A stretch of 50,490 nucleotides of DNA from Thermaceae bacterium (GTDB taxonomy: Bacteria; Deinococcota; Deinococci; Deinococcales; Marinithermaceae), in the NCBI GenBank assembly GCA_027061845.1, contig JAMOVS010000047.1:1-50490 (forward strand), read 5' to 3'. Below, piece after piece: positions 19,792-28,618 of the stretch (position 1 is its first letter; every line of letters starts with the position of its first letter). Below the pieces are notes generated by a model that searched no databases, was not told the DNA's origin, and worked only from the letters and a program-made list of their open reading frames with translations. A program made the position numbers and the translations under genes.

Positions 19792-21785
19792 TCGCCCGAA
19801 TCGTTGCCCTGATCGCCTGGCTCTTTGTCGCCTTCCAGATCTACACCGCCGGCTACGCCCCCATGACCGCGATCTTCCAGCGGTCGATCCACCTGGGCTT
19901 CGTGCTGGTGCTGCTCTTCCTCACCGTCCCCGTTTCCAAGCGCTTTCCCCCCTGGCTTCGCTGGCTGGTGGACGGCCTCTTGATCGCCGCCACCCTGGTC
20001 ATCGTCGGCTACATCTACACCAACTACGACCAGATCATGGACCGCTTCGGCTGGTGGGAGCCCACCGACGTCTGGCTCGGGGTGGTGGCCGTCCTGCTGG
20101 TGCTCGAGGCCACCCGCCGGGCGATCGGCTGGCCGATGACCCTGATCGCCCTCTTCTTCCTGGCCTACGCCTACTTCGGCCCCTACTTCCCCGGGGTCTT
20201 CTCCCACAAGGGCTACGAGCTCGAGCGGCTGGCCACCCAGCTCTACCTCACCACCGAGGGGATCTTCGGGCTGCCGCTCGGGGTGGCGGCCACCTTCGTC
20301 TTCATCTTCATCCTCTTCGGTGCCCTGCTCGAGGCCACCGGGGCGGGCAAGTTCTTCATCGACCTGGCCTACGCCCTGGCCGGCCAGAGCCGCGGCGGTC
20401 CCGCCAAGGCCAGCGTGATCAGCTCCGCCTTCATGGGCAGCCTCTCGGGCTCGGCGATCGCCAACGTGGTCACCACCGGCGCCTTCACCATCCCGCTGAT
20501 GCGCAAGCTCGGCTACCGCCCGGAGGAGGCCGCCGGGGTCGAGGCGGCGGCCAGCACCGGCGGCCAGATCATGCCCCCGATCATGGGGGCGGGGGCCTTC
20601 CTGATCGCCGAGTACACCGGGGTGCCCTACCTGGAGATCGTCAAGCTCTCGGTGATCCCGGCGATCCTCTACTTCTTCACCGTCTACCTCTTCGTCGACG
20701 CGATCGCCGCCAAAAGGGGCATGACCGGGTTGCCCCGGAGCCAGCTCCCCAAGGTCTCCAAGGTGCTCGCCGAGGGCTGGCACTACCTGCTGCCGCTTTT
20801 CATCCTGATCTACTACCTGGTCAAGAACGTCTCCGCCATGAAGGTGGGCTTCATCGGCGTTTTGGCGGTGGTGCTCTCGGCGAACCTGCGGGCGAAGCCG
20901 GGCGGTGCCCCCGGGCTCCGGGCGCTCCACTACGCCTACCACCTCTTGATGCTCGGATTCCTGCTCTACGTCGGCATGCAGAGCCGCCAGGGGATCAGCC
21001 TGACCCAGTTCTACGCCCTGATCGGGGGCACGCTGCTCTCCACCCTCTCGCCGCTCTCCCCGCTCTCGCTTTTCCGCCTGGCCGAGGCGCTGGTGGTCGG
21101 GGCCAAGGCGGCGATCCCGGTCTCGGTGGCCACCGCCGCCGCCGGCATCGTGGTCGGGGTGGTGGGGCTCACCGGCGTGGGGCTCAAGTTCTCCGGACTG
21201 GTGCTCTCGGCCTCGGGCGGGATCACCTTGGTGGCGCTCATCTTGGTGGCGCTCGCGAGCCTGGTGCTGGGGATGGGGCTGCCGGTGACCGCCAGCTACA
21301 TCGTGCTGGTGATCCTCGCCGGTCCCGCGCTCGCCGACCTCGGGGTGCCCCTGATCATCGCCCACCTGGTGGTCTTCTGGCTGAGCCAGGACTCCAACGT
21401 CACCCCGCCGGTGGCGCTGGCCGCCTACGCCGCCAGCGGCCTGGCCGGGGCTGACCCGATGAAGGCCGGGTTCATGGCCTGGAAGTTCGCCAAGGGCCTC
21501 TACCTGATTCCCCTTTTGATGGTCTACCGTCCCGGCATCATGCTGCAGGGCGGCGCCTTCACCGTGGCCAAGGACCTGACCCTGGGCCTGATCGCGCTGG
21601 TGGCCTTCGTGGGGGTGCTGGAGGGCTTCCTGCTGCGACCGCTGCCGCTGGCGGTGCGGGCGCTCCTGCTGCTCGGCGGCGTCTTGATCTTTTCCCCCGG
21701 GCTCGGCCTCGAGTTCCTGGGGGGCGCGATCGTGGTCGCCACCCTGGTCTACGTCTGGCTGACCGGTCGGTCAGTTTCGAGGTAA
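19788..21785 (+). CDS. TRAP transporter fused (DctQM-type) permease
   Basis: Many TM segments; SSAFMGSLSGSAIANVVTTGAFTIPLMRKLGY, PIMGAGAFLIAEYTG. Confidence 0.95.
   Translation: MIARIVALIAWLFVAFQIYTAGYAPMTAIFQRSIHLGFVLVLLFLTVPVSKRFPPWLRWLVDGLLIAATLVIVGYIYTNYDQIMDRFGWWEPTDVWLGVVAVLLVLEATRRAIGWPMTLIALFFLAYAYFGPYFPGVFSHKGYELERLATQLYLTTEGIFGLPLGVAATFVFIFILFGALLEATGAGKFFIDLAYALAGQSRGGPAKASVISSAFMGSLSGSAIANVVTTGAFTIPLMRKLGYRPEEAAGVEAAASTGGQIMPPIMGAGAFLIAEYTGVPYLEIVKLSVIPAILYFFTVYLFVDAIAAKRGMTGLPRSQLPKVSKVLAEGWHYLLPLFILIYYLVKNVSAMKVGFIGVLAVVLSANLRAKPGGAPGLRALHYAYHLLMLGFLLYVGMQSRQGISLTQFYALIGGTLLSTLSPLSPLSLFRLAEALVVGAKAAIPVSVATAAAGIVVGVVGLTGVGLKFSGLVLSASGGITLVALILVALASLVLGMGLPVTASYIVLVILAGPALADLGVPLIIAHLVVFWLSQDSNVTPPVALAAYAASGLAGADPMKAGFMAWKFAKGLYLIPLLMVYRPGIMLQGGAFTVAKDLTLGLIALVAFVGVLEGFLLRPLPLAVRALLLLGGVLIFSPGLGLEFLGGAIVVATLVYVWLTGRSVSR
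21759..21774. promoter_or_regulatory. Operator-like dyad CTGACC-GGTC-GGTCAG upstream of MFS gene
   Basis: 6-bp perfect arms, 4-nt spacer, next to TAAACT (-10-like) and 24 bp before the MFS start. Confidence 0.4.
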
Positions 21786-21798
21786 ACTGGCCGGCGGC

Positions 21799-22986
21799 AT
21801 GCCGGCGCTCCTCAAGGACCCCCGTTACCGCGCCTACTGGCTGGCCCTCTTCTTGAGCCAGCTGGGCGGCTGGATGCAGGCCACCGCCCTGGGCTGGCTG
21901 GTGCTCGAGCTGACCGGCAGCGCCGAGCGGCTCGGCTTCGTGCTCGGGGTGCTCTTTTTGCCCTCGCTCTTCTTCACCCTGCCGGGCGGGGCCCTGGCCG
22001 ACCGCTACCCCCGGGCGCGGCTGCTCTTTCTCCTGGAGCTTTCGCTCGCCGTCCTGGTGCTTTTGCTGGCGGTCGCGCTTTCGCTGGGGGCGGTGAGCTT
22101 TTCCGGGCTCTTGCTCTACGCCGTGCTCTACGGCAGCGTCTCCGCCCTCGAGGTCCCCACCCGCCAGGCCCTCACCGCCGAGCTCGCCGGAAGGCGGCGG
22201 GTGGGGGAGGCGCTCGCCCTGAACGCGTTTTCCTTCAACGTCGCCCGGATGACCGCCCCGGTGGCGGCCGGGTTCTTGATCGCCCGCGCCGGGACCGCGA
22301 GTGCCTTCTGGGTGAACGCGGTCTCCTTTTTGCCGCTGCTCTGGGTGCTCTACCGGCTCCCGGGCCGGGCCCCGGCGCGCCGGCGGGGGCCCTGGAGCAA
22401 GGAGCTCGCCGAGGGGCTCGCCTACGCCCGCAAGACCCCGCTGGTGGCCCAGATCCTCCTGCTCGTCTTCTTCGTCGCCACTTTCGGCATCAACTTCCAG
22501 ACCCTGGTGCCCGCCTACGCCCGGTTGGTGCTCGGCCTCGGGGCCGAGGGCTACGGCTTTTTGATGGGCTCGCTGGGTGCCGGGGCGCTCCTGGGGGCGC
22601 TTTTGCTCCTGAAGAGCCCGGTGGTCCGGCCCCGGCGCTCGCTATTCGGGAGCGCCCTCCTGGGCGCGGCGCTCTTCCTGCTCTCCTTCGCCCGGGGACC
22701 CTACGGGGCGGCGGTCCTGCTGGCGCTGGCCGGGCTGGCCATGGTCTTCGTCCTGACCGGGGCCAACACCACCTTGCAGACGATCGTCCCCGAGCACCTC
22801 CGGGGCCGGGTGGTGGCGCTTTACTCGCTGGTGCTGATGGGCTCGGGGCCGCCCGGCATGTACCTGACCGGACTGGCCTTCGACCTGGTCGGGGTCTACG
22901 CGCCGCTTTTGCTGGGCGGGATCGTGCTTTTGGGCACCTTGTTCTTCATGACCCGCCCCTGGCCTTCGAAGATCGTGCCGGTGTAG
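21799..22986 (+). CDS. MFS transporter
   Basis: 12-TM pattern, GGALADRYPRARLLF motif, typical MFS_3-like. Confidence 0.92.
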   Translation: MPALLKDPRYRAYWLALFLSQLGGWMQATALGWLVLELTGSAERLGFVLGVLFLPSLFFTLPGGALADRYPRARLLFLLELSLAVLVLLLAVALSLGAVSFSGLLLYAVLYGSVSALEVPTRQALTAELAGRRRVGEALALNAFSFNVARMTAPVAAGFLIARAGTASAFWVNAVSFLPLLWVLYRLPGRAPARRRGPWSKELAEGLAYARKTPLVAQILLLVFFVATFGINFQTLVPAYARLVLGLGAEGYGFLMGSLGAGALLGALLLLKSPVVRPRRSLFGSALLGAALFLLSFARGPYGAAVLLALAGLAMVFVLTGANTTLQTIVPEHLRGRVVALYSLVLMGSGPPGMYLTGLAFDLVGVYAPLLLGGIVLLGTLFFMTRPWPSKIVPV

Positions 22987-24094
22987 GCGGCGACCAGTCC
23001 TCGGGGCGCTCCGCGAGGCCCAGCCGCCAGGCCACCGCCCGGGCCACCCGGAGGGCCGCCCGGCCGTCGCCGAAGGGGTTTTCTTCGGGGGTTCTTTCCG
23101 GGCCCTCGAGGAGGAGCCTTTGCACCTCTTCTTCGATCGCCTCGGGGTCGGTGCCGACCAGGAAGAGGTGGCCGCTTTCCACCCCCTCGGGCCGCTCGGT
23201 GACGTTCCGCACCACCGCGACCGGCACCCTTAGGGCGGCGCCTTCCTCCTGCAGGCCGCCGGAGTCGGTGACCACCAGACGGCTTCGCTTAAGCAGCGCG
23301 GCCATGGGGCCGTAGGGCAGCGGCTCGATCAAGCGGAAGTTGGGAACGTCCTCGAGCGCCGGGTAGACCGCCTCCCGCACCACCGGGTTCTTGTGCACCG
23401 GGTAGACGAAAGTGAAGTTGGGAAAGCGGCGGGCCAGGTTTTTAAGGGCGCCGGCGATCGCCGGAAGCTTTTCCCAGTTCTCCCGCCGGTGCAGGGTGAC
23501 GAGCACATAGGGGCCCTCCCCGAGCCCCTCGGGCAGCCGGCCCACCCGGGCCGCCTCCAGGATGGCGTCGATCCCGGTCTGGCCGGTGACCAGCACCTCC
23601 TCGCCCGAGCGCCCCTCCGCTTTTAGGTTTTCCCGCGCCTTTGGGGTGGGGGCGAGGAGGAGGTCGGCGAGGGCGTCGGTGAGCTTGCGGTTGGCTTCCT
23701 CGGGGAAGGGCTCTTTCAGGTTTTTGCTCCGGAGCCCCGCCTCCACGTGGCCCACCGGAAGGCCCTCCAAAAAGGCGGCCCAGGCCACCGCGAAGGTGGT
23801 CAGGGTGTCGCCGTGGACCAGGACGTAGTCGGGGGCGAGCTCCTGGAGCGCCTCGGCGGCGGCGGGGACGATGCGGCCGGCGAGCTCGGGCAGGGCCTGG
23901 CGCGGGCGCATGGCCTTTAGGTCCTTCGCCACCGGGAGCGTGAAGAGCGAGAGGGCGTCCTCGAGCTGCTCCCGGTGCTGACCGGTGAGCAGGACGACGG
24001 GCTCGATCCCGGGCTCTTCAAGGAGTGCCCGGTAGACCGGGGCCATCTTGATCGCCTCCGGCCGGGTGCCGAAGGCGAGCACCACCCGCCTCAC
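22946..24094 (-). CDS. wecB: UDP-N-acetylglucosamine 2-epimerase (non-hydrolysing)
   Basis: FGTRPEAIKMAPVYRAL, TGQHREQL, VHGDTLTTFAVA, TDSGGLQEEG. Confidence 0.96.
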   Translation of the reverse strand: MRRVVLAFGTRPEAIKMAPVYRALLEEPGIEPVVLLTGQHREQLEDALSLFTLPVAKDLKAMRPRQALPELAGRIVPAAAEALQELAPDYVLVHGDTLTTFAVAWAAFLEGLPVGHVEAGLRSKNLKEPFPEEANRKLTDALADLLLAPTPKARENLKAEGRSGEEVLVTGQTGIDAILEAARVGRLPEGLGEGPYVLVTLHRRENWEKLPAIAGALKNLARRFPNFTFVYPVHKNPVVREAVYPALEDVPNFRLIEPLPYGPMAALLKRSRLVVTDSGGLQEEGAALRVPVAVVRNVTERPEGVESGHLFLVGTDPEAIEEEVQRLLLEGPERTPEENPFGDGRAALRVARAVAWRLGLAERPEDWSPPTPARSSKARGGS

Positions 24095-25176
24095 GCTTCC
24101 CTCCGGCGCCGCCAGGCGACGAACAGAAGCAGCCCTCCAGAGATCAGGGCGCTGGCCACGATCGCCGCCGGGGGGATGCCCTGGAGGACGAGGGCAAAGG
24201 TCACCGCCGCCAGGGTGAGCGTCCAGAGCACCATCACCGCCCGCCAGGTGGAGAGGCCCCGCTCCAGGAGGGTGTGGTGCAGGTGGTCCCGCCCTGGGGA
24301 GGAGAGCGGGTTCTTGCCGGCGAGGAGGCGTTTGGTGAAGACCAGGGTGGTGTCCAGGATGGGCACCGCCAAGAGGAGCGCCACCGGTACCAGGGAGAAG
24401 ACGGTGGTCACCTTGACGTAGCCGAGGATCGCCGCCGTCGCCAGCACGTAGCCGAAGAAGTAGGCGCCGGCGTCGCCCATGATGATCTTCGAGGGGGGCA
24501 GGTTGTGGCGCAAGAACCCGAGCGCCGCCCCGGCCAACGCGGCCAGGATCAGGGTGGCGGCGGCCCGGGTTTCGTACTGGGCGCTGGCGAAGAGCAGCCC
24601 CACCGAGGTGATCAGCGCGATGCCGCCGGCCAGCCCGTCCAGGCCGTCGATCAGGTTCATCGCGTTGGTGATGCCGACGATCCAGAGCCAGGTCAGGGCA
24701 AACGAGAGCAGGGGGTCGATCGGGCTGCCGAAGGCGGCCTCGATGCGCACCCCGGCGGCGTAGGCGAGCAGGGCCGCCAGGGTCTGGGCCAGCAGGCGTA
24801 TCCAGGGGGAGAGCCCGTACTGGTCGTCGAGGAAGCCCACGAACAAGAGCAGCGTGCCCCCCAGCAAAATGGCGAAGAGCTGGATCAGGACGTCGTCCAC
24901 CACGATGGGACGGATCATCGCCGCCACCGCCAGCGACCCCACCACCCCGGCGTAGACCGCCAGGCCCCCGGCGTTGGGCAGCTGGCCCCGGTGCTGGCGC
25001 CGGCCGCCGCCCTCGTCGGCCCAGCCCACCCGCAGGGCGAAGGCCCGCACCCGGGGGGTGAAGTGCCAGGTAAAAAGGGCCGCCAGCAGGAAGGTCAGCA
25101 CCACCACCTTCCAGCCGCTGCCCTCGGGGTCGGCCACCCCGAGCTGGTGAAAGAGCCGCGCCAGGGGTTCCGGCAT
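24091..25176 (-). CDS. MraY/WecA-family UDP-GlcNAc:undecaprenyl-phosphate GlcNAc-1-P transferase
   Basis: Multi-TM; NAMNLIDGLDGLAGG, GFLDDQYGLSP, HHTLLERGLS. Confidence 0.93.
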   Translation of the reverse strand: MPEPLARLFHQLGVADPEGSGWKVVVLTFLLAALFTWHFTPRVRAFALRVGWADEGGGRRQHRGQLPNAGGLAVYAGVVGSLAVAAMIRPIVVDDVLIQLFAILLGGTLLLFVGFLDDQYGLSPWIRLLAQTLAALLAYAAGVRIEAAFGSPIDPLLSFALTWLWIVGITNAMNLIDGLDGLAGGIALITSVGLLFASAQYETRAAATLILAALAGAALGFLRHNLPPSKIIMGDAGAYFFGYVLATAAILGYVKVTTVFSLVPVALLLAVPILDTTLVFTKRLLAGKNPLSSPGRDHLHHTLLERGLSTWRAVMVLWTLTLAAVTFALVLQGIPPAAIVASALISGGLLLFVAWRRRREA

Positions 25177-25179
25177 TCT

Positions 25180-25812
25180 TTACTTGGTTCCGTAGATGCG
25201 GTCGCCGGCGTCGCCGAGGCCGGGCACGATGTAGCCCTTCTCGTTAAGCCGTTCGTCCACCGCCGCCACCACGATCTCCACCTCCGGGTGGGCCTTGTGC
25301 ACCCGCTCGATGCCCTCGGGGGCGGCGATGATGTTCATCAGCTTGATCGAGTCGGCGCCCTGACGCTTCAAGATCTCGAGCGCCCGCACCGCCGAGCCGC
25401 CGGTGGCCAGCATCGGGTCGGTGAGGAAGACCCGGCGGGCGCCGATGTCCTCCGGGAGCTTGGCGTAGTACTGCACCGGCTCCAGGCTCTCGGGGTCGCG
25501 GTAGAGGCCGATGTGCCCCACCTTGGCGGCGGGGATGAGCCGGAGGATGCCGTCCACCATCACCAGGCCGGCCCGCAATATCGCCACCAGGGCGAGCTTC
25601 TTCCCGGCCAGCACCTTGACCCGGGCGGGGGCGACCGGGGTCTCGACGATCTTTTCCGTGAGCTCGAGGTCGCGGGTGGCCTCGTAGGCCATCAGCATGC
25701 TGACCTCGGCCATCAGCTCGCGGAAGTCCTTACTGCCGGTGCGCTTGTCCCGGAGCAGGGCAAGCTTGTGCTGCACCAAAGGGTGGTCCACCACCGTCAC
25801 CTTGCCGCTCAT
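25180..25812 (-). CDS. upp: Uracil phosphoribosyltransferase
   Basis: [59 protein letters not shown]. Confidence 0.97.
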   Translation of the reverse strand: MSGKVTVVDHPLVQHKLALLRDKRTGSKDFRELMAEVSMLMAYEATRDLELTEKIVETPVAPARVKVLAGKKLALVAILRAGLVMVDGILRLIPAAKVGHIGLYRDPESLEPVQYYAKLPEDIGARRVFLTDPMLATGGSAVRALEILKRQGADSIKLMNIIAAPEGIERVHKAHPEVEIVVAAVDERLNEKGYIVPGLGDAGDRIYGTK

Positions 25813-25854
25813 CCCTTCGAGGCTACCATCCGCCCGCGCTTTTAGAGTGGGAGC

Positions 25855-26616
25855 ATGCTGAGGGTCGCGAGTTGGAACACCAACGGCATTCGCGCGGCGA
25901 TTCGAAAGAGTTTCTGGGACACGGTGCGGGACCTGAAGCCCGACCTCCTCGGCATCCAGGAGATCAAGGCGAGCGAGCCCCCCGGGATCCCGGAGGACCT
26001 CGCGGACTACCGCTGGTTTTGGAATCCGGGGGAGAAGAAGGGCTACGCCGGCACCGCCGTGCTCTATAAAAGGGAGCCGCTGGCGAAGAAGAACGGCCTC
26101 GGCATCCCCGAGTTCGACGCCGAGGGCCGGGTGCAGACGCTGGAGTTCGAGCGCTTTTTCCTGGTCAACGCCTACTTCCCGAACGCCGGCCGCGGCCTGC
26201 CGCGCCTCGACTTCAAGCTCGACTTCAACCGGGCGATCGAGGCTTATCTCGAGTCGTTGAGGAGGCAAAAGGGCGTGATCCTGGTCGGGGACCTGAACGT
26301 CGCCCACCGGGAGATCGACCTGGCAAGGCCCAAGGACAACGTGAAAAACGCCGGCTTCACCCCAGAAGAGCGCTCCTGGATCGACGCCTTCTTAAAAAAG
26401 GGCTGGATCGACACCTTCCGCTACCTGAACCCCGAGGCCACCGGGGCCTACACCTGGTGGAGCTACCGCTACCGGGCCCGCGAGAAGAACATCGGCTGGC
26501 GGGTCGACTACGTGATCATCAGCGAGGACCTGCTTCCCTACCTGAAGCGGGCGTACATTTATCTCAATACCCGGGCCTCCGACCACGTGCCGGCGGTGGC
26601 CGAGTTCGACCTGTAA
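25855..26616 (+). CDS. xth: Exodeoxyribonuclease III
   Basis: [44 protein letters not shown]. Confidence 0.95.
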   Translation: MLRVASWNTNGIRAAIRKSFWDTVRDLKPDLLGIQEIKASEPPGIPEDLADYRWFWNPGEKKGYAGTAVLYKREPLAKKNGLGIPEFDAEGRVQTLEFERFFLVNAYFPNAGRGLPRLDFKLDFNRAIEAYLESLRRQKGVILVGDLNVAHREIDLARPKDNVKNAGFTPEERSWIDAFLKKGWIDTFRYLNPEATGAYTWWSYRYRAREKNIGWRVDYVIISEDLLPYLKRAYIYLNTRASDHVPAVAEFDL

Positions 26617-26627
26617 GGGAGGAAGCG

Positions 26628-27779
26628 ATGCGGTTTTCCAAAGCGCGAGCCCGAATGCAAAGCTCCCTGATCCGCGAGCTCTTAAAGCTCGCCCAGCGAC
26701 CCGGCGTGCTCTCGCTGGCCGGGGGGATCCCCGCCGCCGAGCTCTTTCCCCTGGAGGCGATTCAGGAGGCGAGCGCCCGGGCGATCGCCCGCGAGGGAGC
26801 CGGGGCGCTGCAGTACAGCCCCACCGAGGGCCACCCGGTCTTGAGGCGCTACCTGGCGGAGAAGCTTGGAGTGGACGAAGGCTGGGTGCTGATCACCTCG
26901 GGCAGCCAGCAGGTGATCGACCTCACCGGGAAGATCCTGATCGACGAGGGGGACCCGGTGGCGGTGGAGTCGCCCACCTACATGGGCGGGCTCCTCGCGA
27001 TGAACCCCTACGGGCCCGAGTATTTCGCTGTTCCCGCCGACGCCGACGGCCTGATCCCAGAGGGGCTTCCCGAAAGGGCGAAGCTTGCCTACGTGCTTCC
27101 CAACTTCCAAAACCCGACCGGGTCGGTGCTCCGGGAGGACCGGCGGGAGGCGCTCGCGGCTTGGGCGCGGGAGAGGGACGTGGTGGTCCTCGAGGACGAC
27201 CCCTACGGCCACATCTACTTCGAGGAGCCGCCCCCCGCGCCGGTCTTTACCCGGATTCCGGAGCGCACCGTCTACGCCGGTACCTTCTCCAAGCTGATCG
27301 CCCCCGGCCTGCGCATCGGCTACGCGGTGGCCGAACCCAAGCTCCTCGCCGCCTTGATCCAGGCCAAGCAGGCCGCCGACCTTCACACCAACATCTTTGG
27401 TCAGGCGATCCTGGCCGAGCTCATCGAGGCCGGGGAGCTCGGCCCCCAGGCCGAGCGCACCCGGGCCTTCTACCGCCGCCGCCGCGACCGCATGGTGGAG
27501 GCGCTAAGGAAGCACCTCCCCGACTCGGTGGCGTTCGCGGTGCCGAAAGGCGGCATGTTCCTCTGGCTCCGCTTCCCCGAGGGCACCGACCCCGGCCGGC
27601 TGTTGGAGCTCGCGCTCGAGGAAGGGGTGGCCTTCGTCCCCGGCGACCCCTTCTTCGCTGGCGGGGCCTACCCGGCCGCCCGGCTCACCTTCGCCAGCGT
27701 CCCCGAGGAGGCGATCGAGGAGGGGGTGCGGCGGCTGGCCCGGGCCTACGCCCGCTACCTAGAAGACGCGGACGCCTAA
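26628..27779 (+). CDS. PLP-dependent aminotransferase, LysN/MocR-type class I
   Basis: LLKLAQRPGVLSLAGGIPAAELFP, LQYSPTEGHPVLR, AGTFSKLIAPGLRIGY; start at 26628 behind GGAGG. Confidence 0.93.
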   Translation: MRFSKARARMQSSLIRELLKLAQRPGVLSLAGGIPAAELFPLEAIQEASARAIAREGAGALQYSPTEGHPVLRRYLAEKLGVDEGWVLITSGSQQVIDLTGKILIDEGDPVAVESPTYMGGLLAMNPYGPEYFAVPADADGLIPEGLPERAKLAYVLPNFQNPTGSVLREDRREALAAWARERDVVVLEDDPYGHIYFEEPPPAPVFTRIPERTVYAGTFSKLIAPGLRIGYAVAEPKLLAALIQAKQAADLHTNIFGQAILAELIEAGELGPQAERTRAFYRRRRDRMVEALRKHLPDSVAFAVPKGGMFLWLRFPEGTDPGRLLELALEEGVAFVPGDPFFAGGAYPAARLTFASVPEEAIEEGVRRLARAYARYLEDADA

Positions 27780-28067
27780 GGGAACCTCGGCATCGGGACG
27801 GAGCAGGACCACCCGGCCCGCTTCGTCGGGCACCCCGAGCACCAGGACTTCGGAGACGAAGCCGGCGATGCGCTTGGGCGGCAGGTCCACCGCCGCCACC
27901 ACCAGCCGGCCCACCAGCTCCTCGGGCCGGTAGCGCTCGGTGATCTGGGCGCTCGAGGTCTTCACGCCCAGCGGGCCGAAATCGATCCAGAGCTTGTAGG
28001 CGGGTTTGCGTGCCTTTTCGTGGAGCTCGGCCCGGAGCACCCGCCCTACCCGCAGGTCGGCTTCCAT
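27759..28067 (-). CDS. CsaA-like tRNA-binding domain protein
   Basis: EADLRVGRVLRAELHEKARKPAYKLWIDFGPLGVKTSSAQIT; start ATG 28067. Confidence 0.9.
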   Translation of the reverse strand: MEADLRVGRVLRAELHEKARKPAYKLWIDFGPLGVKTSSAQITERYRPEELVGRLVVAAVDLPPKRIAGFVSEVLVLGVPDEAGRVVLLRPDAEVPLGVRVF

Positions 28068-28074
28068 GCCCTTA

Positions 28075-28082
28075 GGTATACT
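28075..28082. promoter_or_regulatory. Shared divergent -10 region (GGTATACT) for the CsaA-like and 28089 genes
   Basis: TATACT 28077-28082 is 6 nt before GTG 28089 (+); TATACC 28075-28080 is 7 nt before ATG 28067 (-). Confidence 0.55.
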
Positions 28083-28088
28083 CCCCCC

Positions 28089-28421
28089 GTGGCCGAGGAA
28101 CTGCGCGCGGTAATCCACGCCTTGAGGGACGCGCGCGGGCGTCCGGTCGAGGCCGAGGCGCTCCGCCGCTGGCTCGCCTGGGCCGAGGCCCAGCCCCCGA
28201 CCCCGGAGCGCGAGCGCGCCCTGGCCTGGGTCTTTTTGGCCCGGGCGGAGGCGCTTTTGTCGCAGGGGAAGGTGCGCGAGGCCTGGGCACCGATGTTTTC
28301 CGCCTACAGCTACGCCCGCACCGCCCGCGAGTCCGAGGTCTTCGTGCGGGCCGAGGAAGGGCTTTCCAAGCTGGCGGCCGCCCGGGAGCCCCGGCCCAAC
28401 AAGCGCCGCCGGCGCAAATAA
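28089..28421 (+). CDS. Hypothetical protein, helical, Arg/Lys-rich tail (GTG start)
   Basis: VAEELRAVIHALRDARGRPVEAEALRRWLAWAE...PRPNKRRRRK. Confidence 0.7.
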   Translation: MAEELRAVIHALRDARGRPVEAEALRRWLAWAEAQPPTPERERALAWVFLARAEALLSQGKVREAWAPMFSAYSYARTARESEVFVRAEEGLSKLAAAREPRPNKRRRRK

Positions 28422-28446
28422 AAAAGACGGGCGGCGTTCGCCGCCC
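28420..28446 (-). terminator. Intrinsic terminator of tRNA-fMet transcript
   Basis: Minus strand GGGCGGCG-AA-CGCCGCCC then GTC-TTTTTT. Confidence 0.8.
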
Positions 28447-28451
28447 TCGTT

Positions 28452-28528
28452 TGGTTGCGGGGGTGGGATTTGAACCCACGACCTCCGGGTTATGAGCCCG
28501 GCGAGCTACCAGGCTGCTCCACCCCGCG
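28452..28528 (-). tRNA. Initiator tRNA-fMet (CAU), CCA encoded
   Basis: CGCGGGGTGGAGCAGCCTGGTAGCTCGCCGGGCTCATAACCCGGAGGTCGTGGGTTCAAATCCCACCCCCGCAACCA; C1-A72 mismatch and three G-C pairs below the anticodon loop, initiator hallmarks. Confidence 0.97.
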
Positions 28529-28539
28529 TCGCAAAGGAT

Positions 28540-28568
28540 AGTCTAGGCTTAGGTAATGTTTTTGTCAA
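28540..28568 (-). promoter_or_regulatory. tRNA-fMet promoter (TTGACA-N17-TAGACT)
   Basis: Minus strand -35 at 28563-28568, -10 at 28540-28545. Confidence 0.75.
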
Positions 28569-28591
28569 GGCGGCAAGGCGCCGTGTAGAAT
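28562..28591 (+). promoter_or_regulatory. Promoter of TPR-SPOR-rex cluster (TTGTCA-N18-TAGAAT)
   Basis: Plus strand -35 at 28562-28567, -10 at 28586-28591. Confidence 0.7.
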
Positions 28592-28618
28592 GCCCGTAAG
28601 AGTGCGGGAGGGGGTTTT

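Noticed and set aside
19503-21365. 620-aa minus-strand ORF across the TRAP permease
   Set aside because: His/Asp/Gly-rich antisense translation; no domain, no RBS.
25180-26307. 375-aa extended Upp ORF
   Set aside because: Extension is antisense to exodeoxyribonuclease III; real Upp starts at MSGKVTVV (25812).
26457-26627. 57-residue N-terminal extension of the aminotransferase ORF
   Set aside because: Overlaps the exonuclease gene out of frame; ATG 26628 has a good SD and matches LysN-type N-termini.
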